This document shows positions 9,403-18,800 of a stretch of DNA of 64,000 bases, one piece after another. Where the stretch lies: positions 1 through 64,000 of IMG/VR virus record IMGVR_UViG_3300032665_001045; one strand, written 5' to 3'. The notes beneath the pieces were generated by a model that was not told where the DNA came from, made no database searches, and saw nothing but the letters and a program-made list of their open reading frames with translations. How positions within the stretch are numbered: position 1 is the first letter of the stretch; each line of letters begins with the position of its first letter. Both the position numbers and the translations under genes were made by a program. This DNA comes from a virus.

Positions 9403-9700
9403 GCTTAATCTCTTCAAATTGAATATGCCATGTGTTCATTACACGTTGATAGTGATCTTGGCACAGGCTTAAAAATTCTGTACGAACAATTTTAATTGGG
9501 TTTTCGTAGGTATCTTCTAAGAACAATTCGTCACTGGGCCATGTGGCTAAGAACGCAATCAGTTCTGGGCTGACTTTGAACAAACCATTGTTGTAGGCTA
9601 CATGCAGATCAGTTAGAATCTTTTCACGTAGAATACGTTTATTGGTTTGATAATCAGTCGCTTGTTTGATTTGTGTTACTAATTGATCTAATTCACTCAT
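9386..9700 (-). CDS. Conserved hypothetical protein, 104 aa, first gene of the operon
   Basis: This small, mostly helical protein has no recognisable catalytic motif. It has the segment SPELIAFLATWPSDELFLED, which I associate with conserved phage proteins of unknown function. It starts at ATG 9700 with little Shine-Dalgarno and ends in TAG. It is the promoter-proximal gene of the glycosyltransferase/radical-SAM operon, just downstream of a hairpin terminator and an overlapping sigma70-type promoter. Confidence 0.7.
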   Translation of the reverse strand: MSELDQLVTQIKQATDYQTNKRILREKILTDLHVAYNNGLFKVSPELIAFLATWPSDELFLEDTYENPIKIVRTEFLSLCQDHYQRVMNTWHIQFEEIKRARRI

Positions 9701-9720
9701 ATAAGTATATAGCCGTAAAA

Positions 9721-9747
9721 AAAGGTAAGCAGGAAAAACTTACCTTT
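9721..9747 (-). terminator. Rho-independent terminator of the late tail operon
   Basis: On the minus strand a 9-bp perfect stem (AAAGGTAAG / CTTACCTTT, 9-nt loop) is followed by a run of T. It lies 22 nt after the last gene of the tail/fibre operon and before the radical-SAM operon, so it should stop late transcripts. Confidence 0.8.
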
Positions 9748-9776
9748 ATTATATACTCTATTTAACTATTATGCAA
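9748..9776 (-). promoter_or_regulatory. Sigma70-type promoter for the radical-SAM/glycosyltransferase operon
   Basis: The minus strand has TTGCAT, a 17-nt spacer and a perfect TATAAT (-10 at 9753-9748). Transcription would begin near 9741, inside the left arm of the terminator hairpin. The -35 match is weak (3 of 6). Confidence 0.5.
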
Positions 9777-10737
9777 TAGTCGGAGTACCCCAGCTATTAG
9801 TCAAATATGTAGATTCTGGTGGAATAATATCTACTCGATGTGTAACAGTTACGTTGACACTTTCATTAAATGATAAAGATTTTGCTGCTAAGTATACACC
9901 AATACTCAAATTGATCGTTACACCATTATCACCATGACCACTGGCATTTGTAGTGGAATTGTACGCATTAACGTATATATAATCACCATTATACGTACTT
10001 GCGGTACTATAAATATTTTGAATTAAGTTAACTTGGCTACCAATTGCATTAGGTAAGTTATAATACCCGTTGCTGGTATTTACAGTACCACCTGTACCAC
10101 CTGTGCCTGTGCGTCCACCAAAGGTAGTCGCTTTTAAACCTTGTGCAGTACCAACGTAACCTAACAATGTAACTACATCGCCGCTACGATTGCTACCGTC
10201 ATTATTAGTTCCACTCATAACTAAGTTAATTTGTCCGCCTGCGTTAAAGAAATAACGAGCAGCATCGCCACTGGCAAATGTTACAGTACGGGTTACTCCA
10301 AAGACAAGTGCCGAAGTAGTAGCAGCATTGGTCCAAGAAGCAGTAAAGTTACTACCTGTTATAGTTGTACCTTGTGAGCCGTAAGATGCTTTATTAGTAT
10401 TAATTGATGTTACCGCAGTTGCTACGTTTGAAAAATATGTAATTGTCTGTCCGGATGTAGCATTTAAGTTACCTGCAGCAATTTGTGTACCACCTTGATG
10501 CCCTAATGCACGATTAGTTAAAAGGAACAAACCGGCCCATTGAACGGCTGTTACAGTAGCAGCAGTAGACACTGTGTTAATTAAACTAAGATCTTGGCCG
10601 TACCCAAATTGGCCACTACCAACGCCCATAACATAAGCAACGTTATTTGGACTTGATGTGTATGTACCCTGTGTTCCGCCCCAGGCTAAGTTATTATAGT
10701 CCGTTGCTGCAATGGTGCCGCCTGATGAATATGACAT
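9769..10737 (-). CDS. Virion structural / fibre-associated protein
   Basis: This 322-residue, Gly/Thr/Ser/Asn-rich, beta-type protein has very few charged residues, as in T4-superfamily fibre or tail-tip proteins. It starts SYSSGGTIAATDYNNL and ends with a conserved-looking region (NVTVTHRVDIIPPESTYLTN). It is the last gene of the late minus-strand operon. The start ATG lies 12 nt after the TAG stop of the upstream fibre gene, in the same frame, and the AGGAT overlapping that stop is its ribosome-binding site. The precise virion location is unknown. Confidence 0.65.
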   Translation of the reverse strand: MSYSSGGTIAATDYNNLAWGGTQGTYTSSPNNVAYVMGVGSGQFGYGQDLSLINTVSTAATVTAVQWAGLFLLTNRALGHQGGTQIAAGNLNATSGQTITYFSNVATAVTSINTNKASYGSQGTTITGSNFTASWTNAATTSALVFGVTRTVTFASGDAARYFFNAGGQINLVMSGTNNDGSNRSGDVVTLLGYVGTAQGLKATTFGGRTGTGGTGGTVNTSNGYYNLPNAIGSQVNLIQNIYSTASTYNGDYIYVNAYNSTTNASGHGDNGVTINLSIGVYLAAKSLSFNESVNVTVTHRVDIIPPESTYLTNSWGTPTIA

Positions 10738-10749
10738 ATTTTCTTTATC

Positions 10750-12366
10750 CTAACTGTTTAATTTAACAATGGCTTCGATCATACCTTCACCATCTGTTGT
10801 TTTATCTTCTAATGCGCGACCAATTACATTAAATGCCGTCATTTCACTGCGCAATGCCGCACGTGCAAGGCCTCGACCAGCACTGACTAAACGATCGCCT
10901 TTGTTAACTCGACCAATAACTCTAACAGGCACACGCCCGTTAACTGCTACTGCTGGGTGAGTATCATCACTACCCGCTGTACCATTTAATAAAAAGCCCG
11001 GTAATGTACTTATAACGCCAAATACTGCTTCTGACAATTCTTGAACTGCCTGTGTAATTTCCTTAATGCCGCCCAACTCTACTACAGTACCTGGTGCCAT
11101 AGGAACATCTGCTTCAAAGCGTTCTGCAACGTCAGCGTATTGTGCTGAGGTAGCACGAGCAAATACTGTGTTAAACGGATTTGCGGCTGTACCAATGTTA
11201 CCTACACCAGAACCACTTGCACCGTTAATGATAGCATTTATACCACCGCCAGTATTAACAGTTAATGCACCTGATAATGTTCCAGTTGCCATAGATAAAC
11301 TAGAGCCGATAATATTTGTAGTATTTAAATTAGTAGCATACACGTTAGCGGTATATGCGTTAGTAGTTGTTACTCCAACTGAAAATACATTAGCAAATCT
11401 TGATGCTGAAAGACCAAGAGTATATTGATTGTCATTTGTTGGAATTATGTATTGACTACTTACATTGGCAAAAAATTGCGTAATTCCAGATGATCCGGAA
11501 ATATTAATTGCTTTAGTTTGTGTACTGCCTTTATTAACATAGATGCCTATATCTTTAATACCAGTGCCATTACTAAAAATTTGTACGTCTGTGGCACTTG
11601 GATCAATTAGCAAGTCACTACCTGCTTGTAATTTGCCTACACCTAATGTATAAGTGCCATTATTTGATCCTGCATCACTACGTAAGAATTGACTTGATGA
11701 TAGACTATTAAAATATGTTGAGTTATTAGCAGTTCCAGAAAATTGTGCTCCACTAAGCGACGCAGAACTGATAAGTGTTACACCTGGACTAATAGTTGAA
11801 AAACCCGTAATTGCATTCGAACCCGTAAGCGGAATACTAAATGCAGTACCATAGTTAAAAATAGCTACTACGTAACTATTTACGTATAATTTAACTACAA
11901 TGTGTGGATTATTACCTGTATCATACACAGTTTCTGCAATTGCACCACTGGTTCCTGCGGTTGATGTATATGCTGGTCCAATAATTACCCATGCTGATGA
12001 TCCTGTACCCCCACCATAAACACTAAGTTGTGAAGTAGTAGTATTCCACCATAAGTCACCTTGAACTGGACCTGGAGGTGCTGTAGGACTTGCGGCAGAA
12101 GTATGCAACGGTTTCCAAATGCTACCAGTATAGAATTTTATTAATGTGTTAGTGCTGTCGTACCATAGCTGACCTGTTAATGGTGCTTTTGGTGAATTAG
12201 AATTACTAAAATTTTCTAATAATTGTACAAAATTTTCGTTTAAAAAAATACCATAACCAGCATAGTTCTTACCTACTAAACTTAAACTTGTTGAAGTAGT
12301 ATTAACTGTATCATCTGCTAATGTTGTTAACGTAGCACCTGCGGTTGTAGTAATTATATATGACAT
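10750..12366 (-). CDS. Tail-fibre paralogue A with C-terminal maturation-type domain
   Basis: This 538-residue protein starts with the module shared by the next two genes upstream: an N-terminal TTAGATLTTLADDTVN segment, LVGKNYAGYG, LLENFS, GQLWYDS and a second WW/LWW block. A long repetitive beta region follows. The C-terminal domain (about residues 400-538: YADVAERFEADVPMAPGTVVE, then a domain with HPAVAVNGRVPVRV) resembles intramolecular chaperone or autoproteolytic domains that finish trimeric phage fibres. Only this paralogue has it. It stops with TAG, and the next gene is in frame after four codons. It probably contacts the host surface. Confidence 0.7.
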   Translation of the reverse strand: MSYIITTTAGATLTTLADDTVNTTSTSLSLVGKNYAGYGIFLNENFVQLLENFSNSNSPKAPLTGQLWYDSTNTLIKFYTGSIWKPLHTSAASPTAPPGPVQGDLWWNTTTSQLSVYGGGTGSSAWVIIGPAYTSTAGTSGAIAETVYDTGNNPHIVVKLYVNSYVVAIFNYGTAFSIPLTGSNAITGFSTISPGVTLISSASLSGAQFSGTANNSTYFNSLSSSQFLRSDAGSNNGTYTLGVGKLQAGSDLLIDPSATDVQIFSNGTGIKDIGIYVNKGSTQTKAINISGSSGITQFFANVSSQYIIPTNDNQYTLGLSASRFANVFSVGVTTTNAYTANVYATNLNTTNIIGSSLSMATGTLSGALTVNTGGGINAIINGASGSGVGNIGTAANPFNTVFARATSAQYADVAERFEADVPMAPGTVVELGGIKEITQAVQELSEAVFGVISTLPGFLLNGTAGSDDTHPAVAVNGRVPVRVIGRVNKGDRLVSAGRGLARAALRSEMTAFNVIGRALEDKTTDGEGMIEAIVKLNS

Positions 12367-12388
12367 ATTATTCCAGTTTTATTCTTAA

Positions 12389-13630
12389 TTAGTTCAGTGA
12401 AACCCATTGGCTACCAGTATATCCATAGAAAGTTGGACTTGCATTGGCACCAGATGTTACAAATACTGTCATACCAGCTTTTGGTGAAGTAATAGCTGCA
12501 TCGCGTGCTGTAGTAGTTGAATATACTGGATTTTGTATATAACCTGTAGCATTAACATTACCATTTAGATTATTGGAATAAACATTGGCAAATGGAGTAC
12601 CGGTAGATCCAATATTAACAGTGTTCGCTACATTTGGCAATAGACTGTTTGAATGCGTAGTAATACCTTGTATAACTGCATTTCCTGTTACATTCAATGT
12701 TGATCCTGCGTTTAATGTACCTAATACCGAAACGGTATTAGACAAGATAATTGCTGCATTTGATCCGTTGATATTAACTGCTCTTAATGAATTGCTATTA
12801 ACATAAAAACTAATGTCTTTCTTAGATGCACTATTGCTTGAAAAAGATATTTCAGATGATGCAGTAGGACTAACAAGTAAATCGCTACCGACTTGTAATA
12901 AACCGACACCTAATTGATAATTTGTTGTTGCGGCAGTATCGCTACGTAAGAATTGATTCGAACCAATTCCATTTAATAATAGTGCATTACTGGCATTACC
13001 TGTGAATTGGCTACCTGTTAATGTATTTGAACTAATTAAATTAAAACCTGGGTTAATAGTACCAAACCCACTAATAGTAGTTTGCGGAGTGAACGGAGTT
13101 GCATTACCACTAACAATACCAATTACTGTGCCAGCAGTATATAATTTAACCACTGTTTGATTATTATTATTACTATCTTTAATTGTTTCTGCTACTGCAC
13201 CTGATGTGCCGCCAACTGCTGAAAATGCAGGACCAATTGTAACCCATTGGTTAGTAGGACCACTCCATACGCTAAGTTGTTCTGATACAGTATTCCAATA
13301 TTGGTCGCCTACTGTAGGTGCTGGAGTACTCGGTGCAACACTGGCTGCTGTTAACGAACTAATTGGTTTCCATTCATTGCTACTACCACTAACACAAATT
13401 TTTAATAGAGTGTTTGCACTATCCCACCATAGTTGCCCAGTTAATGGGTTACTTGGAGGCGCACCGTATGAAAAATTCTCTAATAATTCTACAAAATTTT
13501 CATTTAAAAAATTACCGTAACCGGCATAGTTTTTGCCTATTAGGGTAAGGCTGGTAGCTGATGAGTTAACTGTACCATCTGCAATAGTTGCTATAGTAGT
13601 ACCAGCTGTGTTAGTTATTGGATATGCCAT
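12389..13630 (-). CDS. Tail-fibre paralogue B
   Basis: This 413-residue paralogue of its two neighbours shares the N-terminal module (TTIATIADGTVN, LIGKNYAGYG, NFLNENFVELLENFS, GQLWWDSANTLLK) with paralogue A almost word for word. Its middle is a diverged beta-rich region. It ends with a short domain (TTARDAAITSPKAGMTVFVT, then YGYTGSQWVSLN) common at the tips of phage fibre proteins, instead of the maturation domain of paralogue A. It is transcribed late, with a GATAAATA box just upstream at 13654-13661. Confidence 0.7.
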   Translation of the reverse strand: MAYPITNTAGTTIATIADGTVNSSATSLTLIGKNYAGYGNFLNENFVELLENFSYGAPPSNPLTGQLWWDSANTLLKICVSGSSNEWKPISSLTAASVAPSTPAPTVGDQYWNTVSEQLSVWSGPTNQWVTIGPAFSAVGGTSGAVAETIKDSNNNNQTVVKLYTAGTVIGIVSGNATPFTPQTTISGFGTINPGFNLISSNTLTGSQFTGNASNALLLNGIGSNQFLRSDTAATTNYQLGVGLLQVGSDLLVSPTASSEISFSSNSASKKDISFYVNSNSLRAVNINGSNAAIILSNTVSVLGTLNAGSTLNVTGNAVIQGITTHSNSLLPNVANTVNIGSTGTPFANVYSNNLNGNVNATGYIQNPVYSTTTARDAAITSPKAGMTVFVTSGANASPTFYGYTGSQWVSLN

Positions 13631-13653
13631 TTCTCTTACCTATTGTTATATGT

Positions 13654-13661
13654 TATTTATC
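13654..13661 (-). promoter_or_regulatory. Putative late (gp55-type) promoter box, GATAAATA
   Basis: The box lies in the short gap between fibre paralogues C and B, about 24 nt before the start of B. One mismatch to TATAAATA. Confidence 0.45.
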
Positions 13662-13669
13662 TTACTATA

Positions 13670-15046
13670 TTACGTCGTATATTGGAACCAGAAGTCACCG
13701 TTATTACTTCCAATATCGTTTACACCTGGATTAGGTGCTACGTTACTTACAAATTTAGCACTACCACCCCACCATTGTGTAGAATTTTTAACAAACTGTG
13801 TTGTAGCAACTGCTGCATTACCTGTACCATTATATGTATCCGGTTGAGTAATTGCAGTAGCACCGTTTAATAAATTTACACCACTAACGCTGGCTGTTAA
13901 TATTGCTGTATTATCGATCGTTAGTGTAGCAGTACCTGCGCCAGTGTCATCAATTTCAAAACCACTATTACCTTGATAGATTTTATTTGTAAAGAATCCA
14001 GAATTGTTAATAACAAACGCAGTAGTAGCAATTGCTGTATTAGCAGTACCGCCAGGCATAGTAGGTGCAGTAGGAACGCCAGTTAATGCTGTGTTAATAA
14101 AACTATTATCAACATACTGTTTAGTTGCAACTCCCAATGAATAAATTGGATCAGCATTAACATATACATGACCTGTTACACCACTAATATTAAATCCACG
14201 TTGTGAACCATATTGCGATGAATTTACATACATCGACAAGTTACCACCAGTTACTGAATTAATTAGTTGTGCAATGTTGCCGCTTACTGATAATGTCAAT
14301 GCACCATTTGTACCCACACTAATACCAGTATTATTAACAACAGACAATGTACCAGTACCAGTGTTATTTTGATTATTATACCAAACATTGGCGGCAGGTT
14401 GTGTGCCAATATAACTGGCAACGTTTGCAGTTCCCCAGATTGTGTATGTCGAAGACATATTATAACCTGGTTGTAATGAAGTAAATCCGCTGATACTTGG
14501 ACTTGGTGTAAATGTACTATCTTTACTGATAATTGCTGTTCTGATACCATCTAAATATAATGATACTACATCATGATTATTAGTTCCGTCACTGATAGTT
14601 TCCCATATTGCGCCACTTGCACCATTGTTAGAATTATATGATGGGCCTATTAATACCCATGTACTACCTGAATATGCATAAAATTGATTAGAACTGCTAT
14701 TGTACCATAAATCACCTGGTGTTGGGGAACTAGGTGCTGAAGAAGAATATGTTGCTCCTCCTACTGTTTTCCAACCATTGGTAGTACCATCTTTGTTAAC
14801 ACTTAATATATTAGCACTACTGTTCCACCAAAGTTGTCCTTTAATTTGATTTACAGGAGCAGTTGTATCGGAGAAGTTTTCTAATAATGCTACTAAGTCA
14901 TCTGCAATAATCTGCCCGTAATTAGGATAATTTCTTCCAACTAATGTTAGACTGGTAAATCCACCCGCAGTATTCGGTCCATTAACCTGCCCATCTGGGA
15001 TAGTACCTAATGTTGTTCCGTTCGTTGTTGTTATTGTATACGCCAT
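13670..15046 (-). CDS. Tail-fibre paralogue C
   Basis: This 458-residue protein is the first and most diverged of three tandem paralogues. The shared module is seen as TTLGTIPDGQVN, LVGRNYPNYG, LVALLENFS, GQLWWNSSANIL and PGDLWYNSSSNQFY. Later repeats of PTAPTMPGGTANTAIATTAFV and DTYNGTGNAAVATTQFV are typical fibre shaft units. It ends at GDFWFQYTT without a maturation domain. It follows the 206-residue structural gene by 13 nt. Confidence 0.7.
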   Translation of the reverse strand: MAYTITTTNGTTLGTIPDGQVNGPNTAGGFTSLTLVGRNYPNYGQIIADDLVALLENFSDTTAPVNQIKGQLWWNSSANILSVNKDGTTNGWKTVGGATYSSSAPSSPTPGDLWYNSSSNQFYAYSGSTWVLIGPSYNSNNGASGAIWETISDGTNNHDVVSLYLDGIRTAIISKDSTFTPSPSISGFTSLQPGYNMSSTYTIWGTANVASYIGTQPAANVWYNNQNNTGTGTLSVVNNTGISVGTNGALTLSVSGNIAQLINSVTGGNLSMYVNSSQYGSQRGFNISGVTGHVYVNADPIYSLGVATKQYVDNSFINTALTGVPTAPTMPGGTANTAIATTAFVINNSGFFTNKIYQGNSGFEIDDTGAGTATLTIDNTAILTASVSGVNLLNGATAITQPDTYNGTGNAAVATTQFVKNSTQWWGGSAKFVSNVAPNPGVNDIGSNNGDFWFQYTT

Positions 15047-15059
15047 TTTAATGTCCTAA

Positions 15060-15680
15060 TTATGCATTTGTACTCAAGTTAGTTAGAGTTTGAATTCGCA
15101 CTGTATAATCGATTTGAATAAGTCTGTTCAGTGATTTCTGCACTGGACTAAAAATTACATGTGTTAATAGTGGTAGTCCTACACCTAATCCGCTTACGCC
15201 TGATACTGAGCCAAATAAACCAAGTTCGTCAAAGGTAAAGGTATCATTTAAATTTTGACTATTATCAAAAACAGCCTGACCGCTTGGTTCGCCATAGTCT
15301 AATAAACAACTAACTAGAATATCAGTGTAAATTAAACCAGGTGTATGATTAACAGTTATTTTATTATTAATTGGATCTGGGTTAGCGGCATTTGTATCAT
15401 CGACTATTTTATAATATGTCGGATTATACAAATCTGCATTTTGTACATTAGTATTTGTTGGCAAATATGTAATAACTCCAGTAGGGTCAACAGTAGTACC
15501 GCCATTACCAAAGTGCATTTCTGTAATAAAGTTTGTGCTTTTGTTAGCAACATTTTGAGCTAGAGCCAAGCTCATGTTTTCGTAGTGAATAGCATTGCAT
15601 TTCTCTACATAAGTATGTTGTGATTCTGGATCATGGATTTTTAAAAACCCAATAATGCTTAAATTTGCTGTTGAATTCAT
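15060..15680 (-). CDS. Baseplate/fibre-attachment structural protein, 206 aa
   Basis: I do not have a firm T4 equivalent; its position after gp6 and the giant protein suggests a wedge or gp8-like role. It begins with SIIGFLKIHDPESQHTYVEK, a motif shared with the tiny gene immediately upstream. Its C-terminal half contains TFDELGLFG and LTHVIFSPVQKSLNRLIQID, which I associate with tail proteins of T4-like marine phages. It starts with ATG directly after the stop of the 54-residue gene (TAAATG), so the two are coupled. Confidence 0.65.
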   Translation of the reverse strand: MNSTANLSIIGFLKIHDPESQHTYVEKCNAIHYENMSLALAQNVANKSTNFITEMHFGNGGTTVDPTGVITYLPTNTNVQNADLYNPTYYKIVDDTNAANPDPINNKITVNHTPGLIYTDILVSCLLDYGEPSGQAVFDNSQNLNDTFTFDELGLFGSVSGVSGLGVGLPLLTHVIFSPVQKSLNRLIQIDYTVRIQTLTNLSTNA

Positions 15681-15845
15681 TTATGCTCGCCCGTTTACAA
15701 AAACTTCTTTAGTCTTTGGATCAAATATCTTAATATAACCTTCTACAAGAATGCCAGAATTTTCATCTGGCTTCTTAGTTGGTTGTACTGATTGCTCAGT
15801 TTTTTCTTTCGTTTTCATATCCATATTGTTATTTATTTCAATCAT
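15681..15845 (-). CDS. Small structural protein, 54 aa
   Basis: I found this gene by reading the gap between the giant gene and the 206-residue gene. It has ATG at 15845 with AAAGG upstream, 54 codons and a TAA touching the next ATG. The N-terminal half is charged and flexible. The C-terminal half, GILVEGYIKIFDPKTKEVFV, matches the IGFLKIHDPESQHTYV motif at the start of the next protein. The shared motif suggests both bind the same partner in the baseplate. No catalytic residues are evident. Confidence 0.75.
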   Translation of the reverse strand: MIEINNNMDMKTKEKTEQSVQPTKKPDENSGILVEGYIKIFDPKTKEVFVNGRA

Positions 15846-15864
15846 AGCATACCTTTTAGAATGC

Positions 15865-18800
15865 CTAACTTATAGGATATGCTTTTAAGAACAGTGCCGC
15901 AGGAGTTGTAGATCCAGTTAATCCTGTGCCATCTATTGCAGTACTAATACCATGATTATAGAATACATTTGCATAGTTTCGAGTATATGTAACATTTGCT
16001 ATAAATGTATATGTGTTACTAGATGTTGTAGTATCAGTAACATTAACAGTTGGTGTCCAACTATAATTACTTGACCCCACAATGTTTTGGTCAATACCTC
16101 CATCAATCACAGATGTTCCACTTGTGTATAAACTAACAGCTGCGGTACCCTGTGTGCCACGACGTATCTGTCCCAATACATTATTAACAAGATCAATAGT
16201 CCAATAAGTTATACGTTCACCACCAATAAATACCACCCCAGGTGTATTGTTTGCAATACTTGGCGGTGTTAATGCAGAAGCGTTAACCACTGATATCGTA
16301 GTATCAGTTAGTGCTAAATTGGCAGATAATGTTGTAGTATATGCAGTAGAAATACGTAGATAACTTGTTTGATTTAACATGTTATTGAATACTCTATATG
16401 CAATTACATTAGCCCCAGAGTTTATCTTAGTGTATATACGCATATCTAATGTATCAAATACAATACCCGGAACAAGTTCTTCTGGTGCATGACTTGCATA
16501 CTGGTCAACATACGCACCGCCATCAACGTTAATATCTTCTGCACGTGTTCCTAATGCTGCATCAGTGAACTGGCTTTGAATAATAGTGTCTAGGCTGGCT
16601 TGGCTTAGTATAGGACTACCATTGTCATCGTAATCGATATTGTCTAGAATTCCGCCAAATAATGATCCGTAATTTGGATTTAAATCAAAGTCTGCACCTA
16701 GCACCTGTACTCCCGGATAATCAACTCCCGGTACTAATTGTGTCAGATCTCTTGCTGGCATAGATGCACTCGGTTGATAGTAACCAATAATACGATCATT
16801 TGCATTACTAAATGAATTAGCTGACAATACAGTGTAATCCAATGGATTAAATATTGCACCAGTTGTTATATCTTCTGTAACTTGATATGCTGATCTAATA
16901 GATGTATTACCTTCAGATGATGCATAGCTAACAATAGTACCTGCGGTATATGCTGTATTAGGTTGCCAATCTTGCACAGTACTTGAATATGTAATACGAT
17001 CAAATTTAATAGTAGTATCAAAACTTCTAACTTGATAATTTTTTAATGTAGCGTATGCAGTTGCAGCAATGTTAGCTGAACCATTAATAATTATCGTAGG
17101 AGTTGTAACATATCCGCTACCTGGTGTAATAACATTAATTGCTGTTATTTCTCCTGTATTACCGTCGATGTAACAATTTGCAGTTGCTCCACCAGCGGTA
17201 GCACCACCGCCTACGATAGTAATCGATGGTGGTGTAGTGTATCCATATCCTGGATTTTCTATTAAGATGCTATCAACTTGAAGAGTTCTATTTTGATACC
17301 ATTGGTTGTATGGGAATGTTTGCCATGTTGCTTCATCTTCGGCCGTATACGGATACTCTCCACTCGGACTACGGAAAATACTTGTAATAGTTGAAGTATC
17401 GTAATAGGAAGGTAAATCAAAATCTGTGATGCTGCCGTTAAATGTGTCAGATCCACTGTAATTAATTAAATATTCACGAACTTTAGTTCTATAAGGCTTA
17501 ACTTCGTCGATATAGTCTTGATAATACGTTTGATTATCTGGTGTATAGCTCGGGAATTGACTTAGTGTTCTAAGCTGATGAACTACACTAATAAAACTAG
17601 ATTTAAATAACCAATCAACGTATGTTTGTTCAGTTAATAAGTAGTTAATTAATATAAAGAATAAATTGTTAAAATTTCCCTCTAATTGGTTAATAAAAAT
17701 TGTATCCTTAATTGCAGTTACAATTGAGCGAATTTCAATATTCGGATTTTGGTCGTATCTATTAGTTGAAAATCCTTGATTTCCAAAACCGATTTCATTA
17801 TTAGCAAAATCGCTAAGTGAACTATCTAATTGTATTGTACCATTTTGAATGCCCACAGTGGTAAATGTAGGAGCCGTACTTTCAACTAATAATAAAATCC
17901 AACCACCACGATCAGAGTTATTAACTTTAACAATATCACCAATGGCCAATGATAATTTTAATGCATCAACTTGAGTAGAAACTGAATATGTTGGCTTAGT
18001 ACCCGATGAATAACCAGTTGCATACCAATCAATATAACTCCAATATAAACTATTTTTATAAGATTGAACTTGGTAAATTCCCCATGTTAAATCTTCTTGT
18101 AATTGATACAATACCCACAATCCATCTTGTGTACTATCGTTTAGTACTAATACAACGTATCCAGGAGTTAATCCATTAACATTAATATAAGCCAATTCAG
18201 CATCTGTATCAATACTTAAATCATAGGCATTTAATTTTGCATTAGGTACTGGTTCTTGATCATTTAATGCTGTTAAATTAAATTCTTCCGTAATTGGATT
18301 AATAACAAATATACTATTAACATACGCAATTAATTCCGACAATGCAGTTAATCTATCCACAAACATGCTTTGTCTTGGACGTATACTAATACCATAACTA
18401 TTTGCCAAACTTAATCCTGGATCAGGAACTGCAGCACCCTGATTATCAATGCCAGCTAAGCTGTCTATTAATTTATTAACAACTCTATCTGGAATTATTC
18501 CGTTTGGTTTTCCTTTTTGTACTAATTGATACTCGCTGTGAATAATATTTGTATTAATCAACAATTGATAATCTAAATGCAAAATAGTATTTTTAGCTGA
18601 TAAGTATGATCCAACGTTGTATAAGATAATTGCACTATTTTGTATCACAGCCGCATAAGCAATACCTTGATTTTTAGGATTTAAAATTATATCCTGTATA
18701 GATGTAGTTGGTATGCTTCTTTCAGTGTTGTTAGGATCTACAGTAGTTTTACCCGTTACCCAGAAATAATAAACACTGCCGATAATATCAGTAATAGGAT

